A stretch of DNA of 64,000 nucleotides, taken from positions 6,149,851-6,213,850 of the forward strand of contig OY987234.1 of the NCBI GenBank assembly GCA_963920705.1, in the 5' to 3' direction. The notes under the pieces were generated by a model, which saw only the letters and a program-made list of their open reading frames with translations, had not been told where the DNA came from and did no database searches. Every line of letters begins with the position of its first letter. The first letter of the stretch is position 1. Made by a program: the position numbers and the translations under genes. The stretch is from Odiellus spinosus (Eukaryota; Arthropoda; Arachnida; Opiliones; Phalangiidae). Positions 47,180 through 58,338 of this stretch are shown here, one piece after another.

Positions 47180-48145
47180 AGTTTCAGAAAAACGTATTTG
47201 AAATTTTCAAATTTCCGTGTTAAAATCTCATAGATCTCGACATCGTGTTGCTGAGTATCTAACTTAACCCAACTTAACCTAACCTAATCTATAGGATTTT
47301 ACCATGAAAATTTAAAAATTTCTAATACTTAAGTTTTTTAAATTTTCGTTGGTCCTTAATTAATCATTGATATTGGGGGGGGGGGGGGGATCGATTAATG
47401 GAATTATCCCTGTTACAAGTTGTGATTTGGACGCGCTAAACTATACCCTAATTTAACTCTGATTAAAACATAAATAAAAACGTCAGAATAATTCAAGTGG
47501 CAACCGAACTCTAAAACACGCGCTTGGATTAGCTGTAATCTTTAGTACATTTGTTATCGATCAATAGGACAAAACTAATTATGAATCATTGGAAAGTCGG
47601 ACCTTCTTCTTTAACTATAAATTAACTAGAAACGTTTTTGATGAGTTTTCATTCAAGTTTTATCAATATTTTAACGTTTCTTATCTAATAAAAATAAGAA
47701 GGTACTAGTTTTCTTTATTCCTTTAAATTTGTGAAGCATTATATGATTGTAAAACTTTTTTTTTTTTTTAATGACGTCCGTGGGCCCAAATTTCGCAAGA
47801 GGTTTACTTGGGAATGCGTAGAGAATTAAGGGCGGAGGGATTCCAACGTAATAACTATATACCTTAGAGAAAACATAGGTTGGGTCCTACACGATTCGTC
47901 TTTGTCACCGCGCGAAGAGGGTGGCGTACTCTTTCGGCCGATTTCGCAACTACTTTTCTAGCGTATTATTATATTGGATTTCCTTGCCACTTTTTCTGAG
48001 AGATAGTCTTCAATCTTATTATCGGCCTTTATTTAAAGCGAGTGTAACCATCCCCCCACCCAGTCTTAGGGTTGTCGAAAGTGGTGGTAAACAGTATGGT
48101 AAATAACGTTAATTTTCATGAATATATCGTGAAGTATTTTCAAAA
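47180..48145. other. Gene-free stretch
   Basis: No gene recognised. AACTTAACCTAACCTAATC at 47282-47298 resembles degenerate TTAGG telomere repeat. G15 lies at 47375-47389 and T14 at about 47757-47770. Confidence 0.4.
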
Positions 48146-48611
48146 TTAAAGGGAAAACTGGAGATAAAAATTTAACAGCTTTTGAATTTATCTTCGGAAT
48201 CACCAAACCAACGTATTCGAGAATTTTCAAATAATTATTAGACACGTTTTTGGTGTTTAAATTAATTTTTAAAGTTTGGTAAAATGTCTCTAAAATTTTG
48301 TATAATCTCGCGCTAATCATATTTCAGCCTTCAACAGCGTTTGTAATGTCCTAACATTAAAAGAATGTTTGACGGCTAAGAGACCTTGGGCATCAAATGT
48401 CGGCATATTATTTTAATGTTAAGACAAAACAAGCGTTGTTGAAGGCTGAAACACTTGATTGGTCCGAATTTATATTTACTTTAAATTTTATCAAACTTTA
48501 GAAAAACGTGTCTAAATGTTATGAAAAAATTCTCAAATAAGTTTTTTGGCATGGTGATTCCGAAAATAAACTAAAAGGCTGTTCCATTTTTAGCTCCAAG
48601 TTTCCCTTTAA
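48146..48611. mobile_element. TTAA-flanked foldback MITE, family 3
   Basis: 466 bp between TTAA (48146-48149) and TTAA (48608-48611). The left arm starts TTAAAGGGAAAACTGGAG and the right arm inversely TTAAAGGGAAACTTGGAG; similarity continues for about 200 bp on each side through TTCGGAATCACCA and TTCAGCCTTCAACA. Its terminus shares TTAAAGGGA with families 1 and 2. Lone fragments of the same end are at 48662-48700 and 52370-52440. Non-coding. Confidence 0.75.
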
Positions 48612-48661
48612 ATTGAAATATACTATTGCAATATAACAGTGAGGGAATTTTTTTCTATCGT

Positions 48662-48700
48662 TTAAGGGACACTTCGAGCTAAAATAGAACAGCTTTTTTT
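48662..48700 (+). repeat. Lone terminus of MITE family 3
   Basis: TTAAGGGACACTTCGAGC followed by TAAAATAGAACAGCTTTT matches the left end of the family 3 element; no matching right end lies nearby, so it is a truncated copy. Confidence 0.55.
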
Positions 48701-48713
48701 ATTATAGATTCGC

Positions 48714-49154
48714 TTAAAGGGAGAATGCAACCTAACTACAAGTGATTTTTTATCGATTCCTTATCGTTTAAATAGGCCTAATCCACCGATAAAAAGTTTA
48801 CAATACAAATATTAAACTAGAAATAAATTTAAAACTTGCCCTGAAAATAGGCTTAGCGGGATTCATGGAGATCCTGAATCGCGTCCGTGTAAGGTCTAGC
48901 GACCAATGAGCAAAGGCCCGTCGTTCACGCGAGATCTCCACGAGACTTACGTCGCGCGCGATTGGTCGCTAGACCTTACACGCGAGGAAAACAGGACCTC
49001 CATGAATCCGACTAAGCCTATTTCCAGGGTAAGTTTTAAATTTATTTCTAGTTTAATATTTGTTTGTAAATATTTTCAGTAGTGGATTACGCCTATTTAA
49101 ACGATAAGGAATCAATAAAAAATCACTTGTAATTAGGTTGCATTCTCCCTTTAA
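48714..49154. mobile_element. TTAA-flanked foldback MITE, family 1, copy C (most complete)
   Basis: 441 bp bounded by TTAA at both ends. The left end TTAAAGGGAGAATGCAACC is matched exactly by the inverse right end. The arms are inverted repeats almost to the centre, where CTAGCGACCAATGAGC and GATTGGTCGCTAGACC face each other. This is the best-preserved copy of the family and the best guide to its ends. Non-coding. Confidence 0.82.
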
Positions 49155-49640
49155 CCAGTCTATAATGTGGTCCCCGACTTATACAATCGACCAATTAGTT
49201 AAGGTCTTTGATTTGGATCAGCCACCAACTGGTTTAGACCTAACTTTACCAAACGATCAAGTATGTATGATCTAAATCGGCTAAGCCTAATCCTTCCATT
49301 TGAACCTAGTTCGATAGTACCGGCATTTGCGCAAAACAAGTAAGCCTAAACTTTGATTAGTGCCAAATAATACTGACATTTGAGCAAAGCCAGCTAAGCC
49401 TATTCCTGCATTATGAAGATATAAGTATTGTACAAGCACAATTAAGATGTTTATACAAGATCAGGAGTCGGGAACAATCCGTTTTTATGACGTCATCACT
49501 AGCAAGAGTTAGCGGAAGTAGAGCAGGGTGACCATTTTCCTATATTTTATAATTATTCCTATAATTTAGATTATTTTCATATATTTTATTTTTCTTGGAG
49601 ATTTCATTTGTATTTGCGCATTTCCACTCGTGTTTTTCTA
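49155..49640. other. Gene-free stretch with a weak repeat
   Basis: Three degenerate segments contain the phrase CGGCTAAGCCTAATCC or variants (about 49278, 49340, 49402), at a spacing of about 60-75 bp. Otherwise nothing recognised. Confidence 0.4.
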
Positions 49641-50556
49641 GGTGGCACCCTACTATCACATATCCATAAACCGATAGCACCATATACCTAGATTAATTTA
49701 AAATGATAAAATGCACATAAGCCACTCGTTCAAGATTATTCCGCCTCTGATAGAAGTCGAAAATTTGAAATTGAGCCCAATATTAAAATGGCTGTAACTT
49801 GTCTCTACAATCCCATAGGCATAAACCGATTGCACCAATAGAAAGAAAGCATTCCCCAGATTAAATTAAAATAATAAAATCCTGCCTCCCCACTCAAAAA
49901 AGTTGCCTCGCCGCTAATAGAAGTCGAGCAAAATTTAAAAAATTATCGTATCCTAAAATGTCCGGAACGTTTCTCTTCTATCACCAAGGCATAAACCGAT
50001 AACACCTTTAGAAGGTAGACCTACCTTAGATTAAATTAAAATAATAAAATCCTGCCTCGCCACTAATAGAAATCGAGCAAAATTTCCAAGAACGAACCAT
50101 ATCTTAAAATGGCCGTAATTTCTCTCTATTTTCGCCAAGGCGTAAACTGATAGTACCATTTGAAAGAAGAGATTCCGTAGATAAATTTAAAATAATAAAA
50201 TTGACATGAGCCACTCGTTAAAGATTATTCCGCCACTGATAGAAATCGAGCAAAAATCCGAAAATGACCCCTATCTTGAAATAACCGTATCTTTTCTCTA
50301 CTATCACAAAAGCATGAACTGATAGCATCTTTAGAAAGAACACATTCCCTAGATTAATTTAAAATAATAAAATTGACATGAGCCACTCGTTAAAGATTAT
50401 TCCGCCACTGATAGAAATCGAGCAAAAATCCAAAAATGACCCCTATCTTGAAATAACCGTATCTTTTCTCTACTATCACCAAAACCAAAACTGATAGCAT
50501 ATTTAGAAAGAACACATTCCCTAGATTAATTTAAAATAATAAAATTGACATGAGCC
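49640..50556 (+). repeat. Satellite-like tandem repeat, unit about 170 bp
   Basis: Five to six units. The phrase AGATTAATTTAAAATAATAA or a close variant starts near 49691, 49859, 50028, 50179, 50352 and 50523, giving spacings of 168, 169, 151, 173 and 171. Each unit also carries ATAGAAATCGAGCAAAA and CTACTATCACCAAGGCATAA. The last two full units are nearly identical, the first ones diverged. The array stops abruptly where another repeat begins at 50557. Confidence 0.85.
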
Positions 50557-50910
50557 ACTCGAAGCAGTTTCTAGCCATTGAATCAAATCGATTCGAGAAA
50601 AGACGGTTTCCCCGTTCACACGACTCCAGCGGTTTAACTTGATTCCAAGGCCTAGTATGAACGCATATTATTTGTTTTGTTTAAAAGGGTTATTTTACAC
50701 ATAACTGATTTGAATAGATTTCTCGAAACTGTTTCGGAAACTAGTTCCAAACCGATTCGGCTTCAACAACGTTATTTAATATGAAACTAGAATAAATCTG
50801 TTTATTAAGATGATGTGTAAACTAATGGCGCTTAAAACGGTTCTAAGCGATTTAATTATAGGTTATATTTTACCGTTTAAAATGGATATAGGTACGCGAG
50901 TGTGACCGTA
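50557..50910. repeat. Dispersed repeat related to 20560-20870
   Basis: Shares CAAATCGATTCGAGAA, GACGGTTTCCC and GGCCTAGTATGAACG with the 20.6-kb repeat, and also contains inverse relatives such as AAACCGATTCGGCTTCAACA. It abuts the 170-bp array. Probably a MITE-like element inserted at, or fused to, the satellite end. Confidence 0.45.
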
Positions 50911-53240
50911 GATAGGCTCGAGTGTCGCTCGTCAAAGCTCCAAATTTCCAACGTCGTATGTCCGTTTAATTTTAACCGACCCAGGGGACATAACATTTCC
51001 ATCGATAGATTGGACCCTCGAATTTAATCCCATCTATCGTCACATATTATAATTATTCTGGCTAGTAGTTCCAACTTATTGGACGCCTGTGTTAATTCCA
51101 CATTCGATCTAAATTGAACTTTAATGTATCTTTGCGTATATTAAGGGAAATTATTTTCCTCATTAAAACGAAAGCCGCGGCGCGTTCTCTTTAGAGTTAG
51201 ACTTAGCGAACGAATCAATATATTGATTTTCTGGCGACAAATCTTAATTGATCAACGCTTACTTTAAAATCGTCTAAATATTAGGTGTGGCCTTAAACGA
51301 ATGCTAAATATTATCCGAAATTACACTCCATTAGTTAATTTAGTTATGAAAATGGTAATGAAACTGTTATTACAAATTTTTTCATCTTTCTATCACTAGA
51401 TGTCAAGATGACACGTAAAAGCCGTTCGATAAAATTCACCAGTCGATTGGTATACACGTATACAACCTTGGGGTATCTCCTCAAAGCCAGGAGGTTCAAA
51501 TCTCGTAAAATATTGTTTCAACACTAATGTCGACCCAGTGGTGAGTTTTTTTATTATTATTTTTTTTTATTAAATCTTTAGTTTTAAGTCCCGGTCAAGA
51601 TTATCCAGGCATCGTAGCCGCGCCCTCTTATGGGCAACTAGTATTAATTAAATAATTATCGACTACCCGTAATTAGCTAATCAGTTATTCATAGGACCAC
51701 TAAGATCAAAGGTCAAACTTCAACGAACTTTAAAATATTTTGCATTTTATTGTTAACATTCGAATCTTTATGTTTGAAATTTTCCAATGAGAAGCACCTG
51801 TTGCTTTCGAGTTGGGAATTTAAGATTTTGCAGACAAACTAAATAGGGTGTTGTCGACATTGTAAAATTTGTACCCCAAGAATCGTCTTGTCTACAGATA
51901 GGAGTAGTGAGTGCGCTGTCCGTTTATCTCTCATTTCACGCGTTTATTCGTTGGGTTTCACCCGCATTCTCGTCACGCGCTTTGAAATCAGAATGCATAA
52001 CGTATTCTGTATCGGCACAACGCGTTAATAACAGACAAAGGCCCCAATTCTCATAGATCGACCGCTTACAAAATTAGATTTGGGCTTAAAGGGAAAATGA
52101 AAACCTAGGAAAGACATTCTTGATTTAGCCTTTTCTGAATCTACGTTAATCAAAACCTAAGAAAATTACCTTTAAAATATTACTAAAATATGATAAAAAA
52201 TGGTTTTAATGCTCAAATTGTCGTCTGCTCTGAAATAGCATAGACTAAGGGTTTCACCCTGGACACGCGACGTACTACCTACGTCATTAGTAACTGTTAT
52301 TGCCGATAGAGGCGGTACTAGTACGTTTCGGTGGTGCGCTCTTCCTTCCCACCATCTCTCTGAAAGTTTTCGAATTTGGCTTGGAGATTCCGAAAATAAA
52401 TCGAAAGCTGTTCCATTTTAAGCCTTAAGTTTCTATTTAAACTAATTACCGTATGTTCATCAAATTTTTTATTATAGTATAATCGATTATAATTCTGATA
52501 AAGAATAAGAGAATCGTGGGTTATATTAAATTTAATTTGAAATTCTTATTAATACTTTGATTAATCCGTAACATTCCTTCGACCTTCGTATAGCTAAAGA
52601 TGCGTAAGTTTTAGGCAGAAAACTAGCTGAGGCCCACCGTCATAGCGTACTGACACTTCTATCTTAGCTCGCTCGAGTCAAACCTGTTTGGTTCCTTCCA
52701 CACACGTATAGAATAAGTATATATATATATATATATATATATATTTGGACATGAGAAAACCCCGGCTCTTAACGAGTTTACTCCTTAATTATTATCTAGC
52801 AAACGTGTCTTTTAGACATTCGCCCGTAGACCCCGCGATGCTCGCTATGTTCTTTTAAAGGTACACTGACACCTGTTTACAAAAATTTGGTGATTTTTAG
52901 TACACCTGGGTTCAGCTTTGATAGTGCATTGAGATTGAACTCTTTTGAACTCGGAGTTCAGTTTTGATAGTGCAAAGAGTTAAAAAATGTTGTACACCTG
53001 AGTACGCGAGTGTCAGCCCCCTTGGTTTTCAATCAAGAATTTTTTTGGGCAAAAAAATTTCATAGTATTGTTGTTGTATTCGGTATTGAAAACTAACCCT
53101 GTCAGTTTACTTGGGAAACATGAGATGGTGAGTTTAAGCGTGGCTACAGATGGGAATCAGCACCTTAGCCTACGACAAGACGCTTCCGCTCCGCCCGAAA
53201 CTCTAGACACTCTAGAGACTTTGAAACCGTTTTTAACCGT
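50911..53240. other. Gene-free stretch with fragments
   Basis: No gene recognised. A tRNA-like box B (GAGGTTCAAATCTC at 51492-51505) follows a D-arm-like AGTCGATTGGTA (51441-51452) and precedes a T-rich tail (51545-51570); the stems do not pair well, so it is at best a decayed tRNA-derived SINE. A family 3 MITE end lies at 52370-52440 and (TA)n at 52718-52744. Confidence 0.35.
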
Positions 53241-53255
53241 TTAGAAAGGTCAGAT

Positions 53256-53421
53256 TAGCTACGTTCACACTTGACACTTTGGAACCGTTTCCAAACCGAC
53301 TTTTTAAGATATTAATTTTATTTCTTGATCAAAGATCTACACGGTGACCCCAATATTTTATAATTTGACCTTTCCAAAACGGTTAAAAGCGGTTTCAAAG
53401 TCTGTAGTGTGAATACAGCTA
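53256..53421. mobile_element. Inverted-repeat element, CGTTCACACT family, copy 2
   Basis: About 166 bp, ends TAGCTACGTTCACACTTGAC and, inversely, TAGCTGTATTCACACTACAG. The interior (GATCTACACGGTGACCCC, TATAATTTGACCTTTCC) is the reverse complement of copy 1 at 20217-20399. Partial repeats of its end occur just upstream (53218-53250). Non-coding. Confidence 0.6.
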
Positions 53422-53439
53422 CATTTTTGGGGTCAGCAG

Positions 53440-55060
53440 TAAAGATCCTTTTGTTAGAAAATGTAATTATTTGCTTGTAAAGTCAATTTGAATATTCTAA
53501 ACGTTTTGAAAAGGGTATTTCAAAGATAGTGATGCGAACGTATAGCAATAGATTGGTTTCGGTCGTGAATAGCCATGTTTGTAGAATAACGCGCGTATTT
53601 ATTTTAGTTTCTAAGACATAATTTGAAGTGAAACCATTTTTGCTTTACCGTCTTCCTTTAATATTCGTCCGCACTTTCATTTTAATCTGACCATATTAGA
53701 AGAAAAAAAGGTGCAATTATTATAGTAATATAACTAAACGTCAAGTTAGCCCGATAGCGCGTGGTTATAGCGAACGGGAAGGCGTTTCTCAATAAGAGTA
53801 TTAACGCTATTTGATGTTTGAAAGACGGTTGGAATTCTTATAGTTTTATATTTTTGACGATAGCGAAATTTAATTATAATCCCCCCTTATCCTACAGTCG
53901 GGAGTTGATTCGCGGTATTTGGGAAGCTTCTTGACTAGAGCTTTCTCAGCGTCGTTAGATAGCGACTTAACTTCGCGCCTGCCGCAATCCGCGAATGATT
54001 TCTAATCGTAATTTCAAGCAACGCGTAAAATTCAACGTATACGTGTAGATAAATTGTATTTTCTGAGCAATTTTATTTCTTTTCTCCCGGGATAAGCGTA
54101 TTATCTCAAATTTGCTAAACAAACTTCGATATGATCGCGAACTATAATTATAAAAGCCCTATCATTATTATTAAGAGTTTTATTAAGTTAAATTACAAGA
54201 CAATTTAAATACCTCGAACGCGTTAAAATTCAAAACTAAACTCAAATTCTTCTAATAAATTGACTAAAAACGCGGACAATATTTTTGGTGAATATATAAA
54301 CTGAAATTTATTCGTGATAAATTGCATGGGAGTATTCCATTTTAATAATTTTAAAAATCGTTCATCCTATGTTATGGGGTGATATTGTTGCGAAAGGCGT
54401 TGTAGGGGGCCTGTATCTTTAACTGTACTAGGGGGATTAAGGGTTTTTGAATTTTGACCATTTTTTTCCCTAATATAATGTCAAATCCAAATCAGTTTTA
54501 AGGCTTTTTTAAGTTCTACTATTTTTCTCCGTACTATGTTTAATATCGCCCAATGTTTTCTCATGGTTCGTACAAAATTTAATATTTTGCATGAATTTAT
54601 TCTTATGGACAAGCTCTTGGCAATTCCCAAGTCCTCTAACCTAGAGATTAATTCCACAATTATCGTTGTTTTTCGAACTAAGGAAGGTGTATGTTTTAAT
54701 CTTACTTTGATTGTCATTTGTATAAGAGGAATGTGGAGCCCGTAGTTAATACTACTTTAGATATCTGTCAAGGATGGATCCAGTCTAGGCGCCCTCTTTC
54801 TCGCCAATCTCATTCCGCCTTTATATATGAATAGAATGTAAAATTTGCCCTTCACTCCGCGGATTGCTATTGAAAATTCCACCCTTTGGGCGAAAAGTTC
54901 GGTTGATTCGTGAACGAGCGCGCGCTAGTATGTCAAGGACTAAGGACTAGAAAATACAATATTATAATCCCATATTAACGGCCCTAGAACAAAACCTCTA
55001 CCTGATTCACGATTTATATATACCAGCAAAACCCGTGAAAAATCACGGGAGCTTTCTAAA
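53440..55060. other. Gene-free stretch
   Basis: No gene recognised. Two overlapping frames on opposite strands (78 codons minus, 69 codons plus, at 54481-54745) have no known motif. Confidence 0.4.
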
Positions 55061-55079
55061 ATGTTTCGCAATATTTTTC

Positions 55080-55700
55080 ACACCTTTCCAGACGTTTCTA
55101 ACACTTTTCTAGTCCTTTCCAGAATTTTATAGACTTCTCCATCCCTTTCCAGAATTTTATAGACTTCTCCATCCCTTGCCAGAATTTTATCATCCCTTTA
55201 CAGAATTTTACAGACCTCTCCAGCCCTTTCCAGAATTTATGGACTTCTCCAACCCTTTCCAGAATTTATTGACCTCTCCAACCCTTTCCAGAATTTATTG
55301 ACCTCTCCAACCCTTTCCAGAATTTATTGACCTCTCCAACCCTTTCCAGAATTTATTGACCTCTCCAACCCTTTCCAGAATTTATTGACCTCTCCAACCC
55401 TTTCCAGAATTTATTGACCTCTCCAACCCTTTCCAGAATTTATTGACCTCTCCAACCCTTTCCCGAATTTATTGACCTCTCCAGCAATTTCCAGAATTTT
55501 ATTGACCTATCCAGCCCTTTCCAGAATTTTATAGACCTCTCCAGCCCTTTCCAGAATTCTATAGACCTCTCCAGCCCTTTCCAGGATTCTATAGACCTCT
55601 CCAGCCCTTTCCAGGATTCTATAGACCTCTCCAGCTCTTTCCAGAATTATATAGACCTCTCCAGCCCTTTCCAGAATTATATAGACTTCTCCAGCAGTTT
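55080..55700 (-). repeat. 29/30-bp minisatellite, about 20 copies
   Basis: The unit is CCCTTTCCAGAATT followed by TATTGACCTCTCCA(A). Copies from about 55230 to 55480 are 29 bp and nearly identical; copies from 55490 to 55700 are 30 bp with CTATAGACCTCTCCAGC. Because 30 is divisible by three, a minus-strand frame of 120 codons runs through the 30-bp block with a ten-residue repeat (ERAGEVYRIL); I take it as a by-product. Each unit holds TTCnnGAA, half of a heat-shock element. A decayed relative lies at 34915-35010. Confidence 0.9.
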
Positions 55701-56412
55701 TATCACTCTCGCGCGGAATAGTTCGTAAACTGGTCTCTGAAACCGCTTTCACGCTAGAGAGTTTGAATCGCGGTTTTGAATCCGGCGGCATTTTAGTATC
55801 AATTTTTGACGAACGTATCCCTACCGTTGTCGAAATGGATCGGTTATAGCGGTTGATGCTATCTCCCAATGACGTTATAATGTCTGTTTTATTTGGCCGA
55901 ACGTAATATTTTAGAATTTAAAATTCCGACTATTTTGGAAACGAGTCGATAGCCCTTTAAAGCTAGTTGCTCGGATGAAAAGAGAAGCTATAGAAAGTGG
56001 GGGTATCTTCGATCCTCCTCGCTCTCAGGCGTTATAAGATGACTCGATTCATCCCCTCCTTATAATTTATCTCCCCTCCCTCTCTACTTATTGTCTAACG
56101 TCGTTAAAGGCTTAGATAATAGGCATGTTGGAATTGCAATTACCAAGCAACAACCCTCTCAACCTCTCTTTCTCTTCTCCGTCTCTTTATCCACTCCCTC
56201 GATATTTCGAGTATGTGGTTTCAACGGTTGTAGTGAGATGGCGCCACTTGTATTGAAACGAAGAAAATTGAGGAAAACTTTGGGATTTTAAATTTTGTTA
56301 CGAATTTAGAACTGATCTACAAATACTCTTTTTCATGTAGTAGTAGAAGTGCTTTATTTGAGTTTTTAATCAAGGGTTTAAATAATAAAAGAGAATGTGC
56401 GGCAGCCAACAG

Positions 56413-56415
<3 letters not shown>
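55701..56415. other. Gene-free stretch
   Basis: No gene recognised. Confidence 0.4.
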
Positions 56416-56451
<36 letters not shown>

Positions 56452-56490
56452 GTCGATACCTTATCGTTTAAATCGCGGCCAAATCTGCAA
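56395..56490. repeat. Degenerate MITE family 1 end with a T35 expansion
   Basis: GAGAATGTGCGGCAGCCAAC then GTGA, a run of 35 T (56416-56450), then GATACCTTATCGTTTAAAT. In intact copies the same place holds GTGATTTTTTATCGATTCCTTATCG, so the poly(T) grew out of the six-T tract in the arm. Confidence 0.55.
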
Positions 56491-56619
56491 ATACAAAATT
56501 GGACGTGAATCTGAAATTAACAATGGTAGGTAGGAAGTAGGAGCCCCCAACTTGTTGCATTTAATTCTAGCCAGTGTAACTAAAGTTTATAACTTTGTAA
56601 CGAAAGTATACCCAGTTAG

Positions 56620-57030
56620 GACTTCTATTTGTAAAATTGCGTTATACAAACTTGTCCATTTACAAAACCGCGTTATACAAACTTATCCATTTACAAAACC
56701 GCGATATACAAACTTGTCCATTTACAAAACCGCGTTATACAAACTTGTCCATTTACAAAACCGCGTTATACAAACTTGTCCATTTACAAAACCGCGTTAT
56801 ACAAACTTGTCCATTTACAAAACCGCGTTATACAAACTTGTCCATTTACAAAACCGCGTTATACAAACTTGTCCATTTACAAAATTGCGTTATACAAACT
56901 TGTCCATTTACAAAACCGCGTTATACAAACTTGTCCATTTACAAAACCGCGTTATACAAACTTGTCCATTTACAAAACCGCGTTATACAAACTTGTCCAT
57001 TTACAAAACCGCGTTATACAAACTTGTTAA
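56620..57030 (+). repeat. 31-bp minisatellite, about 13 copies, open in all three forward frames
   Basis: The unit CGCGTTATACAAACTTGTCC plus ATTTACAAAAC repeats almost without change; one unit has ATTGCG for ACCGCG, one has GATATAC and one TTATCC. Since 31 is not a multiple of three and the unit has no stop in any forward frame, each frame cycles through a 31-residue peptide; nested frames of 239, 137 and 84 codons result. No Kozak-like start, splice context or known domain supports expression. Confidence 0.92.
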
Positions 57031-58335
57031 TTGCAATATATCTATTTTGACGATATGTGGCGGTACTACTTTTTCTAAGAATTTTTTTATCTTTCCACCT
57101 CCTCTCTTTTCCGGCCCTGAGTCCCAGACGCGTATTCATTTTGATTATTATTGTTTTGAAAACACGAAACAAACCCAAGCGCTTTCATATTTAAATTATC
57201 AAAAATTTATTTTTAAAATCGTAAATATAGTGTCGAAGACGCGCGTTCTTCTGCCCCGCACCCAACCATAACTTAACTATATAAGCAAACCGGACCCGGT
57301 GCGCCCGGTCGGTATAAATCCCTAAACGCGTTTTCTACCAAAGTCTGCGTATGGGATTAAAAGGCAAACCTCCCGTTGTTAACGATAAAAAATGATATTC
57401 GTTGGCTCGACGGGAGTTAAAATATTAGAAGATCAAATCTATACCATCCGTTGGGTTTTCAGTACGTTTCAAGCCAAATATTTCGTATATCTCTACGAAA
57501 TTCTAACCGCGAGAGTTTCAAAGGGAGGCCGAGGCTTATGAGCTAGTAACGAAAATTCAATTTGATTCCAAATTTTGTAAAAACCAATTCTCTTTTTTGT
57601 TTTGTCTCAGTCTTTTCAAGCTCGCGAAAATTGGTTTTTAAAGTCTAGATGTAACCGTAGAAAATATTGTAAAATGAATAGAAGCTTCAGCGACTGGTGT
57701 ACCAATCCAAACTGGGTGTATTCCTCTTCCGGAAGTCTGTGCCATCACGCGTGAAAAGGTGTGTCATATTTTCCGCGCAGTAACGACTAGAAGAGAAAAG
57801 TTTTGATTTAATTTTTTATTTGTTCGATGTCTGCTCGGTCAACAAGAGCTACCGGAAGTAAAGATACCGGAGTTTGAGCTCCCCTGAAAATTGTAGAGAT
57901 AAGGCTGAAGCTTCTAATCCTAAACCTAAATTTTTATTAACCTAACCTCATAAGACGTAAAGCCACGAACGATAGTTTTCTGACGTATAATTCGGTTAAA
58001 TGTTCCTATAGTTTAATTTATTGAATAGAGAATGCAAACCGATAAGTCATTCAAATACGCCTAATAAACTATTTTTTCTTTTAAATATTAAATTATAGAA
58101 ATGTTATCTTACTCGGAAAGTGGATGGGGGAAAGAGATTGATCTTAATCATACTCGTAAAGTATTTACGGAGTTAAGAGCTTGAAAATGATAATTTCATT
58201 AAGCCAGCGAAAAATTAAGATAACTATAGCTTCTACAGCTTTATATATCCTTATTGGACGAGGCATAATTAGTCGTTTTAATCAGATTTAACCGGTGTTA
58301 CGTAGCCTTCTCCGTTCAATAAACCGTCAATTATT
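57031..58335. other. Gene-free stretch
   Basis: No gene recognised. AACCTAACCTCATAAG at about 57940 is a short telomere-like motif, and GAGAATGCAAACCG with CGCCTAATAAAC at 58028-58070 is a degenerate family 1 end. Confidence 0.4.
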
Positions 58336-58338
58336 TTT

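Noticed and set aside
47282-47298. Telomere-like AACCTAACCT
   Set aside because: Only two clean units; too short to call an interstitial telomere tract, useful only as a weak lineage hint.
52086-52440. Possible TTAA-flanked element
   Set aside because: Has TTAAAGGGAAAA on the left and a family 3 end on the right, but the two ends do not match each other; probably a chance pairing of fragments.
55507-55869. 120-codon minus frame with a ten-residue repeat
   Set aside because: It is a direct translation of the 30-bp minisatellite, and the frame is lost in the adjoining 29-bp units of the same array. No other coding sign.
56552-57271. 239-codon plus frame
   Set aside because: Most of it is the 31-bp array, which is open in every forward frame by composition; the flanks show no motif.
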